Positions 45,119 through 55,750 are shown, numbered from the stretch's first letter. The stretch: DNA of 64,000 bases from CAIWHR01 sp963726775 (GCA_963726775.1 CAVSDL010000001.1:434001-498000); one strand, 5' to 3'. Program-made: numbers and translations. The notes: generated from the sequence alone by a model not told the origin.

Positions 45119-46230
45119 TCAGGCCTTTACTTCGCGCGCGCTCATCCGGTACTGGAAATTCTGCGGATCGTAATAATCGAGCGCGCCCTTGGCGCCTTCC
45201 GCGTAGGGATACATGAAATGGCCGAGCGGCTTGGCCGTCTGCGGCGCGAGCCTGCGTGTCTCCCGCCGCATTGAACGCCATCCAGTTCATCTCCCAGAAG
45301 CCGAACAGCGTCTTCCGCGCGAGCGCGACGCGCGGGTCGTCGAGCGGAAGCAGCTTGTCCTTTTCTTCTTCGAGCACGACCTTGCGCACGTCGGCCGGAT
45401 CGACCGGAACCCAGCCGAAACGCGGATCGTAGAACTCGGCGCGACAGTGCTGCGCCTTGGTGATGTCGCCGCTCCTGCCCAGGCTCTTCCACGTCGCCGA
45501 ATCGGCGACCCGAACGCCGTACAGATCGCGTGCCGGAATGCCGACCGACCGCGCGAGACCGACGAACAGCGCGTTCAGGTCGGCGCACTTGCCGCCCAGA
45601 TTGCCGGACTCGAGCATGAACCGGATGTCGCCCGTTCCGCAACCGATGACCTTCGGGTCGCGGTAGGTGTTGACGACAATCCATTCGTAGATGGCGCGCG
45701 CTCGTTCGACCGGAGTGGTGCTCGATATCGGCAGGATCTTGCGCTGCGGTCGTACGGACGATGCCGTCGGTCGGAATATGGGAGGTCGGCTGCAGATAAA
45801 GGTCGATTTCCTCGCGCGAGAGCGATGGCGCGGCGCCGGGCTTGCTCAGGTCCACGCTCCGATTGCGTGTTGCGATGCGATTGGTCACCTGCAGTTTCGG
45901 CGCGACTGCGCGATCGTCCCATTGCGCGAAGAATGCCGGCGCACCATACTTGGGATCGCGATAGATGCCGGTCGCAGAAGGGTTGCCGGTCCAGCGAACG
46001 TCCAGGGCACGCTGATAGTCGGTGTCGCCATAATGCGAAAGCGGCAGCCAGACTCTCGCCGGAATGTCCTGGGGCCAGATCTCGACATCGGTGACGACCT
46101 CGAAGGTGCGCCACGGAGCGCCAACCGGCGGCGCCTCGAGAGCGGCAGCCGTCGCGTCGGCGGCAACGCCTGGCAGCGCCGCCGAAAGGGCGGTTGCCGT
46201 GGAAACGTTGAGAAATTCGCGTCGATCCAT
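45119..46230 (-). pseudogene. transglutaminase-like exported protein, two frameshifts
   Basis: Begins MDRREFLNVSTATALSAAL, a Tat signal, then a transglutaminase-superfamily region. The reading frame changes near 45740 (after IPTDGIVRTTAA, continuing ILPISSTTPVERARAIYEW) and again near 45255 (after FWEMNWMAFNAAGDT, continuing to MSAREVKA and a stop at 45119). Each change fits one extra base. The catalytic Cys region GGKCADLN and the His/Asp region are present in the second frame. Protein sequence is otherwise well preserved. It sits between selC and the GcvH-like gene. Confidence 0.8.
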
Positions 46231-46323
46231 TGTCTTTCCTCGTTAATGTGCCCGCGCCGAACCGGCGACGGGGCGACTGCAGACGGCGCCGCAGCGCGCG
46301 TGGCACGCTGGACACCGGATTCG

Positions 46324-46419
46324 TGGCGGAAGAGAATGGGAGTCGAACCCACCCGGAAGCGCATAGCGCCCCCAACCGGGTTTGAAGCCCGGCCGCCCCA
46401 CCAGGGACGATTCTCTTCC
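46324..46419 (-). tRNA. selC: tRNA-Sec (UCA)
   Basis: 96 bases including the encoded CCA. The features of bacterial tRNA-Sec are all visible: eight-base acceptor stem (GGAAGAGA/TCTCTTCC), anticodon loop CTTCAAA with TCA, a long variable arm with a GGGGGCGC...-type stem and T-loop TTCGACT. It reads selenocysteine at UGA codons with SelB. It lies downstream of selB in the same direction, in the fdn-fdhE-selAB-selC cluster. Confidence 0.95.
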
Positions 46420-46502
46420 TCAAGCCGATCGTTGCGCACTTGTCGATCGCTCGTCCGTCGCTTATGCTTGCCGGTACCGACGGAGCGTCGAGCATCAAGA
46501 AG

Positions 46503-48424
46503 TTATCGGTGCGCACGATATGCCGGTCGCTGAACACGTCGGGTAAAGCCAACACGGTCGAAAAATTCGAGGATCTGGATTGCGCGCTTGCGACCCAGCC
46601 CGGTACGATCGCGAAACGCTGCGGCGCGCACCTCGCCATCGGCCGACTGAAGGCCGTTGGCCAGCTCGGCCAGATCGCGAATCGCGGCGGGATGGTAGAA
46701 GAGGTCGCGCACGACCTGAAAGATTTCGCCGCGTTTGGACGCGCGGATCAGTGCCGCGCGTACCTGCGGTTCCGGCTGCGCGAGGTTTTCCGCCAGATCG
46801 CGAACCCAAGGGGGGTCGTAGCGCGCATCGAGCAGGCGCGGAAGGATTCTCTCGACCAGCGCCCGCTCCTGCGGCGACGGCGCATTGCTGTGCCCCGGCA
46901 GATGCAGCCACGGCCCGCTCTGGCGATACTGCCAGCCGCGAGGAGGTCGGCGACGAGGGCGCGTCGGTATCGGGTCGTCGAGCCGCGGAAACGCGATCCG
47001 CTTGAGTCGTGCGCCATCGGGCCCAGATTCGTCCGGGTGATCGCGATGGAAAGCTGCGAGCGCCTGCGTCGCCTCGGCTTGCAATGCGCAGCCAGCGTCG
47101 GTGCGCCGACTGCAAAATCGACGCCGCCGCCCGCGATCCGGCGCGCGTCCCGCGGTACGGCAGACGCTCGAGATCACGCACGTTGCCTGCGCGGGCAAAG
47201 CGCTCGAGATCGACGCCGAAAGGCGCGCGCTCGACGAGCGCCGCCAGCCGATCGGCGGTCGTCGGCGCTTCGAGCGCCTTCAGCACGGCGAGCCGTTCGG
47301 CGGTGCGGCGGTAGCGCGTCGGCGCGAACGGATCGAGCACGCGACCTCCACCGATCGTACGCGTCGCCGCAGCATCGCGGACGATGAAGCGGTCGCCATG
47401 CCACGCGGCAATGGGGCCGTTGCAGAACCAACTGGGCCAATCGACTCGTCCCGGGCGCTATCTCGTCGCGCTCGTGCCCGTCGCCGGTGCGTCCTCGAGC
47501 ACGACGACACGCCCGGCGAACGTGCGCGGCGCCGACATGGACGTGAACCATGGTGCCCGATCGCAGACGCCTTGGGCTCGTCGGCCAGCAGCGTCAGCGC
47601 GCGCGTCGATGCGGTCGGTCGCCAGTGCGATCGGCTGCGCGCGACGATCCAGTCGCCGCGCTTCACCTCGTCGCGTGCGATGCCCGCAAGATTGAGCGCA
47701 CAGCGCTGACCGACCGTTGCCGCGGTCGCTTTCGCGGTTCTGCGCGTGGATGCTCGCGAACGCGAACCTCGCGTCCGGCAGGCGCAACGACAATGCTGTC
47801 GCCGACGCGGACCTCGCCCGAATGCACGGTGCCGGTCACGACCGTCCCGATGCCGGCCAGTGTGAACGAGCGGTCGACGGCCAACCGGAAATGCCCGTCG
47901 TCGGAACGGCTGCGATGCTCCATGTGCGCGTTGCCCGAGAAAGCGCCGCAACGCGTCGACTCCCGCGCCCGTGCGGCTCGATACCGGGAAGATCTCGGCG
48001 CGTCGGCGAGCGGCGTGGGCGCCAGCAACTGGCGCACTTCGTCGCTCGACGGCGTCGACGCGCGAGCGCTCGACCGCGTCGATCTTGGTGATCGCGACGG
48101 CGCCCGGCATCGACGCCGAGCAGCGCGAGAATGTCGAGATGCTCGCGCGTCTGCGGCATCACGCCGTCGTCGGCCGCGACGACGAGCAGCGCGAAGTCGA
48201 TTCCGGTCGCGCCGGCCAGCATCGTGTGCACGAAGCGCTCGTGGCCCGGGCACATCGACGAATCCGAGCACGTCGCCGCTGGACAGCGGCGCGTACGCGT
48301 AGCCCAGCTCGATCGAAATGCCGCGCGCCTTCTCCTCGGGCAGACGATCGGTGTCGACGCCGGTCAGCGCGCGCACCAGCGTCGTCTTGCCGTGATCGAT
48401 GTGGCCTGCGGTTCCGATGATCAT
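46503..48424 (-). pseudogene. selB: selenocysteine-specific elongation factor, many frameshifts
   Basis: Reading starts MIIGTAGHIDHGKTTLVRAL (G1 motif) and RGISIELGYA at 48424, overlapping selA by four bases (ATGA). The remainder is recognisable SelB but broken across all three frames: HERFVHTMLAGATGIDFALL, then AVAITKIDAVERS, SSDEVRQLLAPTPLADA, TLAGIGTVVTGTVHSG, QRCALNLAGIARDEVKRGDW, ALTLLADEPKA, the winged-helix region and a C-terminus ending near TGLGRKRAIQILEFFDRVGF. I count about sixteen frame changes, mostly fitting one extra base, at least four fitting one missing base. Substitutions that would destroy the fold are not seen. Either a very recent loss or sequence errors. Confidence 0.88.
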
Positions 48425-49875
48425 GACGCGACCAGATGCAGCTCCAGTTGCGGCAATTGCGCGACGAATGCCGCCTCGTCGGTCAGCGTCCGCAGGTCGA
48501 GAATGAGCGCATCGTCGGCGACCCGTCCGATGACCGGCACCGGCAGAGCGCGAAGCGCCGCGGCGAGCGCATTGAGCCGCCGCCCGATGCCCTTGCCGTC
48601 CTCGCGGCAGCGGATGAAGGATGCCTGCGCTTGGCAGCACGTCGACGGGCAGCGATCCACTGCCGATCTGGCTGTGAACCGGGCCATGGCTCACGACGAA
48701 TGCCGGGCCGACGGCTTGCGACAAGGCCGGCGCGACGCGCCTGGCCAGCGCTTCGATCTCCGGCCAGCGGGCGTGTCAGCAGGCGCAATGTCGGCAGTCG
48801 CGTTGCCAGCATTTCCGGGTGGCGATACAGCGCGAGCGTTGCCTCCAGCGCGGCCAACGTCAGCTTGGACACGCGCAACGCACGCTTCAGCGGATGCTTC
48901 CTGATCTTCCGGATCCACTCTGCCCTGCCGACGATGAGCCCCGCCTGCGGCCCTCCGAGAAGCTTGTCGCCGCTGAAGCGTGACGATGTCGGCCCCATCG
49001 CCGATCGCTTCCCGCGGCAATGGTTCGCGGGGCAGACCGAATTGCGCGAGATCGACCAGGCTGCCGCTACCCATGTCGAACGCGAGAGGCAGATTCGCGC
49101 GATGCGCAATTTCGGCGAGCTCCGCGTCGCCGACGGACGCGGTAAAGCCGCGCACGACGTAGTTGCTGGTGTGGACCTTCATGATCAGCGCGGTCTTTGC
49201 CGTGATCGCCTCGACGTAGTCGCGGGGGTGCGTGCGATTCGTCGTGCCGACTTCGACCATTCGTGCGCCGGCGCTCTCCATCACGTCGGGCATGCGGAAT
49301 GCGCCGCCGATTTCCACCAATTCACCGCGCGACACGACGACCTCGCGCTTGGCGGCAAGCGCCGCGACGGTCAGCAACACTGCCGCCGCGTTGTTGTTGA
49401 CGATGGTCGCCGCCTCGGCACCGGTGAGCTCGCAGAGCAACCCGTCGACGAGCGCGTCGCGGTCACCGCGCTCGCCCGTCTCGAGGTCGAATTCGAGATT
49501 TGCGGGCGAGCACATGACTCGCGCCACGGCCGCAATGGCTTCGTCCGGCAAAAGCGCGCGACCGAGGTTGGTGTGGAGCACGGTGCCGGTGAGATTGAAT
49601 ACCGGCTTGAGCGCGGGCGCGAGCCGTGCGTCGATACGGGTAGACAGTGCGGCCGCGATCGCGGTCTCGTCCGTTGGGCGATCGGGTTGCCCGCCAGTGC
49701 GGCGTCGCGCCACGCGAGGAGCAGTGCGCGTACTTCGCGACCGACAAAAGTCCGCCCGTGCTGCTCGATCAGCGGCAGGACGCCTGCGAAGCTTGAGAAC
49801 CCGGTCTACCGAGGGCAGCGTAGCCAGCGATGCCTTCGAGCCACGGACCGTGGACGCGAGCGACGACGCGGTCAT
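48421..49875 (-). pseudogene. selA: L-seryl-tRNA(Sec) selenium transferase, several frameshifts
   Basis: Converts Ser-tRNA-Sec to Sec-tRNA-Sec, a PLP enzyme. It starts at 49875 overlapping fdhE by four bases. Diagnostic sequences: LTGTVLHTNLGRALLPDEAI, ATIVNNNAAAVLLTVAALA, LIMKVHTSNYVVRGFTASVG, then GDKLLGGPQAGLIVGRAEWI carrying the PLP lysine in another frame, and VDVLPS then FIRCREDGKGIGRRLNAL. About five frame changes: near 49795, 49695, 48985, 48765 and 48630; four fit one extra base and one fits a missing base. The C-terminal part ends with QLPQLELHLVAS and overlaps selB. Confidence 0.88.
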
Positions 49876-50813
49876 TCGGGACCGGGCTCGCCGTGGATCA
49901 GCATGAAATTCACGCCGCTCGGTTCCTTGCCGGCGGCGACAACCAGCAGATCGAGCGCCAGCGAAGCCACATCGTCGGCGACCGGCTCGACTTGCGGATC
50001 ACGGTCCATGTAGCAGATCTTGAGGTATGTGCCACACTCTTCGCACACCTCGGCCTTGACCGCCTTCTTGTCCGTCGGCGTGCCGTCGTCGATCGCGAGA
50101 TAGCTGATGCCTTTGGTGCTCTCGCACTGGGTGCATTTGATCCGCACCATGTGCCATTCGCAATTGCAGAGTGCGCAGTGCAGGAACCGGTAGCCGGCCT
50201 CGCTGCCGCCGATCCGGGCGATGCTCGCCGTCGGCCGGCTGCCACAGCAGGGGCAGAGGGTCGCCACGTCGATCGGACGGATGGCGCTTTCGCCGAGCGC
50301 CAGCGCAAGATGCGTGAAATAGACCTGCAGGCCCGCGCCGATCAGCGGGGCGGTCGCCACGTCCAATCCGAACGTGATCCCGGCCAGAAGCTTGCTTGCC
50401 TGGGCTTCGTACAGTTCGTCGCGACTTCCTTCAAGCCTGACGACAATCTCGTTCTGCCGCCCCGACGTACGATCGGCGAGCGCGCGCAGCAGGTGCCGCA
50501 GGCCGTTGCACCACTGCTGATCGCGCGCATGCGTCTGGAAGCTGAGCGGCGGCATGCCGTGGTCGTTGCAGCCTGCGATGTCGGCCGGCAACGGCAGCCG
50601 CACCGGCGGCATGTGCAGCAGCAGCGCCTGCTGCGCATCGGCAATCTCGGCCAGAAGCGCGAGGTAACCCGCCATCGGATGGCCGTGAGCGAGCATGCGC
50701 AGACGCGCCGCGCGATCGGCGAATGCCGTCGCCCGTTCCGGCAAGCGCAGGAACGGTATCGTCGATCCCGCTTGCGCGGCGATCTCTTCCGGCGTCAGCA
50801 ACTTCTGCTGCAT
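49872..50813 (-). CDS. fdhE: formate dehydrogenase accessory protein
   Basis: 313-residue cytosolic FdhE, needed for maturation or Tat export of respiratory formate dehydrogenase. It has the rubredoxin-like Cys pairs: LCPCCGSRP, LHCALCNCEW, KCTQCESTKGI and VCEECGTYLK. The start MQQKLLTPEEIA at 50813 is typical. Located 77 bases after the cytochrome subunit gene and overlapping selA by four bases. No frameshift. Confidence 0.92.
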   Translation of the reverse strand: MQQKLLTPEEIAAQAGSTIPFLRLPERATAFADRAARLRMLAHGHPMAGYLALLAEIADAQQALLLHMPPVRLPLPADIAGCNDHGMPPLSFQTHARDQQWCNGLRHLLRALADRTSGRQNEIVVRLEGSRDELYEAQASKLLAGITFGLDVATAPLIGAGLQVYFTHLALALGESAIRPIDVATLCPCCGSRPTASIARIGGSEAGYRFLHCALCNCEWHMVRIKCTQCESTKGISYLAIDDGTPTDKKAVKAEVCEECGTYLKICYMDRDPQVEPVADDVASLALDLLVVAAGKEPSGVNFMLIHGEPGPE

Positions 50814-50890
50814 GGGGGTCTCGTGCGGCACGCGCAACAATGAATCGACCCCGGCGAGACGGTTCGCCGAGGGCTGAATCGACAACCCTG

Positions 50891-51517
50891 CTATCCCTGC
50901 TTGAGTTTCTCCCGCAGCCAGCCGCGATGATGCTTTCCGGCCCACCTCGCCGAGACGGTGCCCCGCATCATTGCCTTGATCGACCCTTTGGTCCAGAACG
51001 CCAGGTACATGTGACCCATGATCACGATGATCAGGACCGTGGCGGCGGCCGCATGCAACAGCGTCGCCAGTCGCACCAGGGTTATCGGCAAATAGGCTGC
51101 GAACCAGGGGCGCCAGAACAGCACGCCGGTCACCAGCAGCGTGATCATGCAGATCACCAGCACCCAAAACAGCATCTTCTGCCCGGCGTTGTAGCGCCCG
51201 ACCTCCGGCAGCTTGTCCTCGCGATTGGCAACGACATCGCGCCATTGCCTGAGCCACTGCCGGTCGCGGTCTTCGATCCGGTTGTGGCTCCAGAAGCGCG
51301 CCATCATCAGCGCAAATGCCACGAACATGGCGACCCCGATGAACGGATGCAGGATGCGCGTCCACGGGCCGCCGCCGAACAGGTTGCTGAGCCAGAACAG
51401 CGCAGGGTGGAAGAGTGCCAGTCCGGAAAAAGCTGCAAGAAAGAACGCGATGGCGACGGCCCAATGAATGCTGCGTTCGCCCTCGGTATAGCGCTGAATT
51501 TGCGTTTTCGGATTCAT
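50891..51517 (-). CDS. fdnI: formate dehydrogenase cytochrome b556 (gamma) subunit
   Basis: 208-residue inner-membrane diheme cytochrome b, passing electrons to quinone. Four helices are evident: SIHWAVAIAFFLAAFSGLAL, ILHPFIGVAMFVAFALMMA, LFWVLVICMITLLVTGVLF and TLLHAAAATVLIIVIMGHMY. The helix histidines (IHW, LHP, LLHA, GHMY) are candidate heme ligands. Nine bases separate it from the iron-sulfur subunit gene. Confidence 0.92.
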   Translation of the reverse strand: MNPKTQIQRYTEGERSIHWAVAIAFFLAAFSGLALFHPALFWLSNLFGGGPWTRILHPFIGVAMFVAFALMMARFWSHNRIEDRDRQWLRQWRDVVANREDKLPEVGRYNAGQKMLFWVLVICMITLLVTGVLFWRPWFAAYLPITLVRLATLLHAAAATVLIIVIMGHMYLAFWTKGSIKAMMRGTVSARWAGKHHRGWLREKLKQG

Positions 51518-51526
51518 CGCCGGCTC

Positions 51527-52423
51527 CTAGTGGGTCACCGACGTGTCGGACTTCTCGTCGTCGTTTTCGGCGTCGGCGTCATTTGGTCCGACTTTGACGT
51601 AGTGGAAGAATGCGGCCAGAGCAGTCACCCCAATCCCCAACAACGCCAACGGTTTCAGCGCACCTTTCCACAGACTGACCATCGGGCTGATGTGCGGGTC
51701 CGCAGCAAGGCCACTGTAGATCTCCGGCTTGTCGGCATGCTTGAGGACGTACATCACGTGCGTGCCGCCGACCCCCTGCGGATCGTACAGTCCGGCATTC
51801 TGGTAGCCGCGCGTCTTGAGGTCGACAATGCGTTCCGCGGCGTGCTCGATCATGTCCTCCTTGCTGCCAAACCTGATTGCACCCGTTGGGCACGTCTTGA
51901 CGCACGCCGGCTCGAGGCCCACACCGACGCGATCGGAGCACAACGTGCACTTGTACGCCTTGTCGTCGTGCTTCGAAATACGCGGAATATTGAATGGGCA
52001 ACCGGTGATGCAGGAGCCACAGCCGATGCAATGCTCCTCGATGAAGTCGACGATGCCGTTCGAGTACTGGACGATGGCACCGGGCGCGGGGCATGCCTTC
52101 AGACACCCGGGGTCGGCGCAATGCATGCAGCCGTCCTTGCGGATCAGCCACTCCAGCCTGCCGTTCTCCTCCTGATATTCGGAAAACCGCATCACCGTCC
52201 AGCTCTCGGGCGAGAGATCGGGTGGATTGTCGTAGACGCCGACGTTGGTGCCGACCTCGTCGCGCAGGTCGTTCCACTCGCTGCACGCGACCTGGCAGGC
52301 TTTGCAGCCAATGCACGTGGAGACATCGATCAGTTTCGCGACTTCAACCGTCGACCGGATCGACGGCGATGGTGAAGTCGTGGCGGAGCGCTGCTTGAGA
52401 TCGAGCGATTGCAACGATGACAT
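51527..52423 (-). CDS. fdnH: formate dehydrogenase iron-sulfur (beta) subunit
   Basis: 298-residue 4Fe-4S ferredoxin-type subunit. Cys clusters: DVSTCIGCKACQVACSEW, GCMHCADPGCLKACP, HCIGCGSCITGCPFNIP and CTLCSDRVGVGLEPACVKTC, giving four clusters. A C-terminal helix (KPLALLGIGVTALAAFFHYV) anchors it to the membrane. The start MSSLQSLDLKQ at 52423 is preceded by GGGGAGG. Transfers electrons from the catalytic subunit to the cytochrome. Confidence 0.93.
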   Translation of the reverse strand: MSSLQSLDLKQRSATTSPSPSIRSTVEVAKLIDVSTCIGCKACQVACSEWNDLRDEVGTNVGVYDNPPDLSPESWTVMRFSEYQEENGRLEWLIRKDGCMHCADPGCLKACPAPGAIVQYSNGIVDFIEEHCIGCGSCITGCPFNIPRISKHDDKAYKCTLCSDRVGVGLEPACVKTCPTGAIRFGSKEDMIEHAAERIVDLKTRGYQNAGLYDPQGVGGTHVMYVLKHADKPEIYSGLAADPHISPMVSLWKGALKPLALLGIGVTALAAFFHYVKVGPNDADAENDDEKSDTSVTH

Positions 52424-52434
52424 TGCGGCCTCCC

Positions 52435-55400
52435 CTACGCTTTTTCGATGTTCACGATGAACGCCTTGTACTCGGGCGTCTGCGTGTTGGCATCGCCAAC
52501 ATAGGGAGTCAGCGTGTTCGCGAGGTAGCCCATCTTGGCTACACCCTTGAAGCCCCAATGGATCGGGATGCCGACTGTGTGCACCTTGGTGCCATTGCAA
52601 TCAAGCACCGGGATCCGCTTGGTCACGACTGCGACTGCCTGAATCTCTCCGCGGTTGGAACGGACCTTGATCATGTCGCCGCGCTTGATTCCCTTCGCAC
52701 TTGCCAGCTCCTCTCCGATCTCGACAAACTGTTGAGGCTGAGTGATTGCGTTGAGCAGGCAGTGCTTGGTCCAGAAATGGAAGTGCTCGGTGAGCCTGTA
52801 GGTCGTCGCGGCGTACGGAAATTCCTTGGGCTTGCCGAACGCCTCCATGTCGCCCTTGAACACCCGCGCCGCCGGATTGGAAAACGACTTCGGATTGCCG
52901 GGCGACAGCAGGTTCGTCGGCACCGGCGACTCGAACGGCTCGTAGTGCTCCGGCAACGGGCCGTCGGCCATGCCGCTGGGCACGAACAGCTTCGCCACAC
53001 CCTCGGCGGTCATGATGAAGGGGCCGACGTTCTCATCCGGCGCCGCGTCGGGACGCATATCCGGCACGTCAGAGCCGCCCCATGACTTGCCGTTCCAGAA
53101 CACCAGCTTTCGCTTGGCGTTCCACGGCTTGCCCGAAGGATCCGAAGAAGCCCGGTTGTAGAGGATGCGCCGATTGACAGGCCAGGCCCACGCCCAATTC
53201 AGCGTCTGCCCGATGCCCCACGGATCGCTGTTGTCGCGGCGCGCCATCTGGTTTCCGGCCTGTGTCCAAGCGCCGGAGTAGATCCAGCAGCCGCAGGACG
53301 TAGTGCCGTCATCGCGCAGGAACGCGAAACTCGGCACCTGCTGACCCGCCGGCACCAGTACTTTGGGCGGCTCCTTCGGGTTCTTGGGGTCGGGTGGCGC
53401 CAGCACGTCGGCGAGCGCCTTGCCGCTGTACTCCATGGCCAACTCGTCCGCGGCCGGCGACGCCGGGATCTTGTACGGCCAGGTGAGATTGACCACGGGA
53501 TCGGGATACGCGCCCCCGTCCTTCGCATACATGGCGCGAATGCGCGTATAGATGCCGGCAATGATCTCCGGATCGCCCTTGGCCTCCCCCGGCGGCTCCG
53601 CACCCTTCCAGTGCCACTGGAGCCAGCGGCCGGAATTGGTCAGCGAGCCGTCCTCTTCGGCAAAGCAGGTCGACGGCAGCCGGAACACCTCGGTTTGAAT
53701 CTTGGACGGATCGACATCGTTGTAGGGACCGAAATTCTTCCAGAACTCCGAAGTCTCCGTCGCGAGCGGATCGATGACGACCAGGAATTTGAGTTTGGCC
53801 AGTCCCGCGTTGATCTTCGCCTTGTTCGGGAACGATGCGACGGGATTGAAGCCCTGGCAGATGTAACCGTTCATCTTGCCCTGCCCCATCAATTCGAACG
53901 CCTGCAGAACGTCGTATCCCTTGTCCAGCTTCGGTAGGTAGTCGAAGGCCCAGTTATTCTCCCTGGTAGCCGAGTTTCCCCACCAGGCTTTCATGAGGCT
54001 GACATGGAACTTCGGATAGTTCTGCCAGTAGCTCGTTTGATTCGGCCGCAACGGCTTCAGCGTCCGCGCCTTGATGTAGTCCTCGAAGTTCTGCTCCCTT
54101 TCGGACGGAAGCGACATATAGCCCGGCAACAGGTTCGACAGCAGGCCCAGATCCGTCAGGCCCTGAATGTTGCTGTGGCCGCGCAACGCGTTCATGCCGC
54201 CGCCGGGAAGACCGATGTTTCCCAGCAGCAGCTGCATCATCGCCGCCGTGCGAATCATCTGCGAACCCTGCGAGTGCTGCGTCCAGCCCAGCGCGTACAT
54301 CACCGTCATGACCCGGCTCGGCGCCGCCGACGTGGCAATCATCTCGCACACTTTCAGGAAAGCGTCCTTCGGCGTGCCACAGACTTTCGACACCAGCTCC
54401 GGTGTGTAACGCACGTAGTGCTTCTTGATGATCTGATAGACGCAACTCGGGTTTTCGAGCGTCTCGTCCACCAGAGCAAAGCCGTCCTTGTCCTTCTGAT
54501 AGCCCCAGGATGAATTGTCGTAACTGCGTCGGTCGGCGTTGTACCCCGAGAAGAGACCGTCCGTGAACGCGTAGGCATCGCCCACGAGGAACGCAGCATT
54601 CGTGTAGGCCTTGACGTACTCCTTCTGGATCTTGTCGTTGGTCAGCAGGTAGTTGATGACGCCTGCCAGGAACGCGATATCGGTCCCCACGCGGATCGGT
54701 GCGTAGTAGTCGGCCATTGCCGCCGATCGCGTGAAGCGCGGATCGACGACGATCAGCTTGGCCTTGTTGTGTGCCTTGGCTTCCGTCACCCATTTGAATC
54801 CGCAGGGATGCGCCTCCGCGGCGTTGCCACCCATGATCAGAACGACGTCTGCGTTCTTGATGTCCACCCAGTGGTTGGTCATCGCGCCGCGGCCAAACGT
54901 CGGGGCCAGACTGGCCACCGTCGGGCCGTGTCAGACACGTGCCTGATTATCGAATACGAGCATCCCCATGCTGCGAACAGCCTTGTGCGTGATGTAACCG
55001 GATTCGTTCGACGATGCCGACGCCGCCAGCATGCCGGTGGAAAGCCAGCGGTTCACGGTCTTGCCGTCGGCAGTCTTGGTTGCGAAGTTGGCATCACGAT
55101 CGGCCTTCATCAGTTTCGCGACCTTGTCGAACGCCTCATCCCATGAAATTCGCTTCCATTCGTTCGATCCCGGAGCGCGGTACTCGGGATACTTGAGCCG
55201 GTTGGGGCTGTGGACGAAATCGAGCAGGCCGGCGCCCTTCGGACAAAGCGTTCCGCGATTCACCGGATGGTCGGAGTCACCTTCGATGTGAATGATCTCC
55301 GACATCGCGTTCTTGGCCCTGTCGCCCAGGCTGTACATGATGATGCCGCATCCGACTGAGCAATACGGACAGGTATTGCGCGTCTCGGTCGTTCGCGCCA

Positions 55401-55518
55401 ACTTGAAGTTGCGGGTCTCCGCGAGCACGGGCTGCGGAGAAAAGCCCAGCAGCGCGAGACTCGATCCCCCGAGTCCGGCCGCACAGGCCTTGAAGAACTG
55501 CCGACGGTTCATGTCCAT
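52435..55518 (-). CDS. fdnG: formate dehydrogenase catalytic subunit, selenoprotein
   Basis: Periplasmic molybdenum or tungsten enzyme oxidising formate. 1027 residues including Sec. Tat signal RRQFFKACAAGLGG, then an iron-sulfur motif CPYCSVGCGIIMY. The frame meets an in-frame TGA at 54931-54933 in FDNQARV-U-HGPTVASLAP, residue 196, exactly where E. coli FdnG has Sec196; reading continues uninterrupted to the TAG at 52435. Bis-MGD regions are present (VVDPRFTRSAA, GLPGGGMNALRGHSNIQG). A strong CAGGAGGAGG ribosome site precedes the ATG. First gene of the operon with fdnHI, fdhE, selA, selB. Confidence 0.96.
54901..54920 (-). promoter_or_regulatory. selD-independent: candidate bacterial SECIS hairpin
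   Basis: Immediately 3' of the UGA on the mRNA, ten bases beyond it, GGCC-AGTCT-GGCC forms a hairpin with additional flanking pairs. A mismatched U lies below the apical stem, as in E. coli fdnG and fdhF, and the loop is similar (AGTCT). Gene symbol field is not meaningful here. This is the expected SelB docking site. Confidence 0.5.
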
Positions 55519-55645
55519 TGGGACGCCTCCTCCTGAAATGCAATGCGCTCGTCCGCGGTTCCGACGCTTGTGCGCGTCCGGCGCTTCCCGTAGTACGCTG
55601 TTTCGCCACGTGAAGCGCGTCCGAATTCTTCAACTCTCTTCGAAG

Positions 55646-55674
55646 AATATAGGTCGATCGTTTGCGTTTGGCAA
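55646..55674 (-). promoter_or_regulatory. sigma-70-type promoter of the fdn operon
   Basis: TTGCCA at -35 and TATATT at -10 with a 17-base spacer, pointing toward fdnG. Transcription would start about 120 bases before the ATG. Both hexamers are close to consensus, in an AT-rich patch. Confidence 0.55.
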
Positions 55675-55733
55675 TTCAAATTGGTCCGCCATGCGCTCGG
55701 GCGCGGAGCCTAATATCCGCTCTTGCATACGAT

Positions 55734-55750
55734 TGCATATGGACGCTGCA
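55734..55750. promoter_or_regulatory. TGCATA half-site pair upstream of the fdn promoter
   Basis: TGCATAC and TGCATAT as direct repeats with a ten-base period, 60 bases upstream of the -35. The half-site is the same as in the palindromes between the ModE-like regulator and tupB, suggesting shared control of FDH and tungstate uptake. Confidence 0.35.

Noticed and set aside
52435..54918. A separate C-terminal formate dehydrogenase gene starting after the UGA
   Set aside because: The sequence before and after the TGA is one continuous FdnG with Sec at the expected position, so it is one selenoprotein gene.
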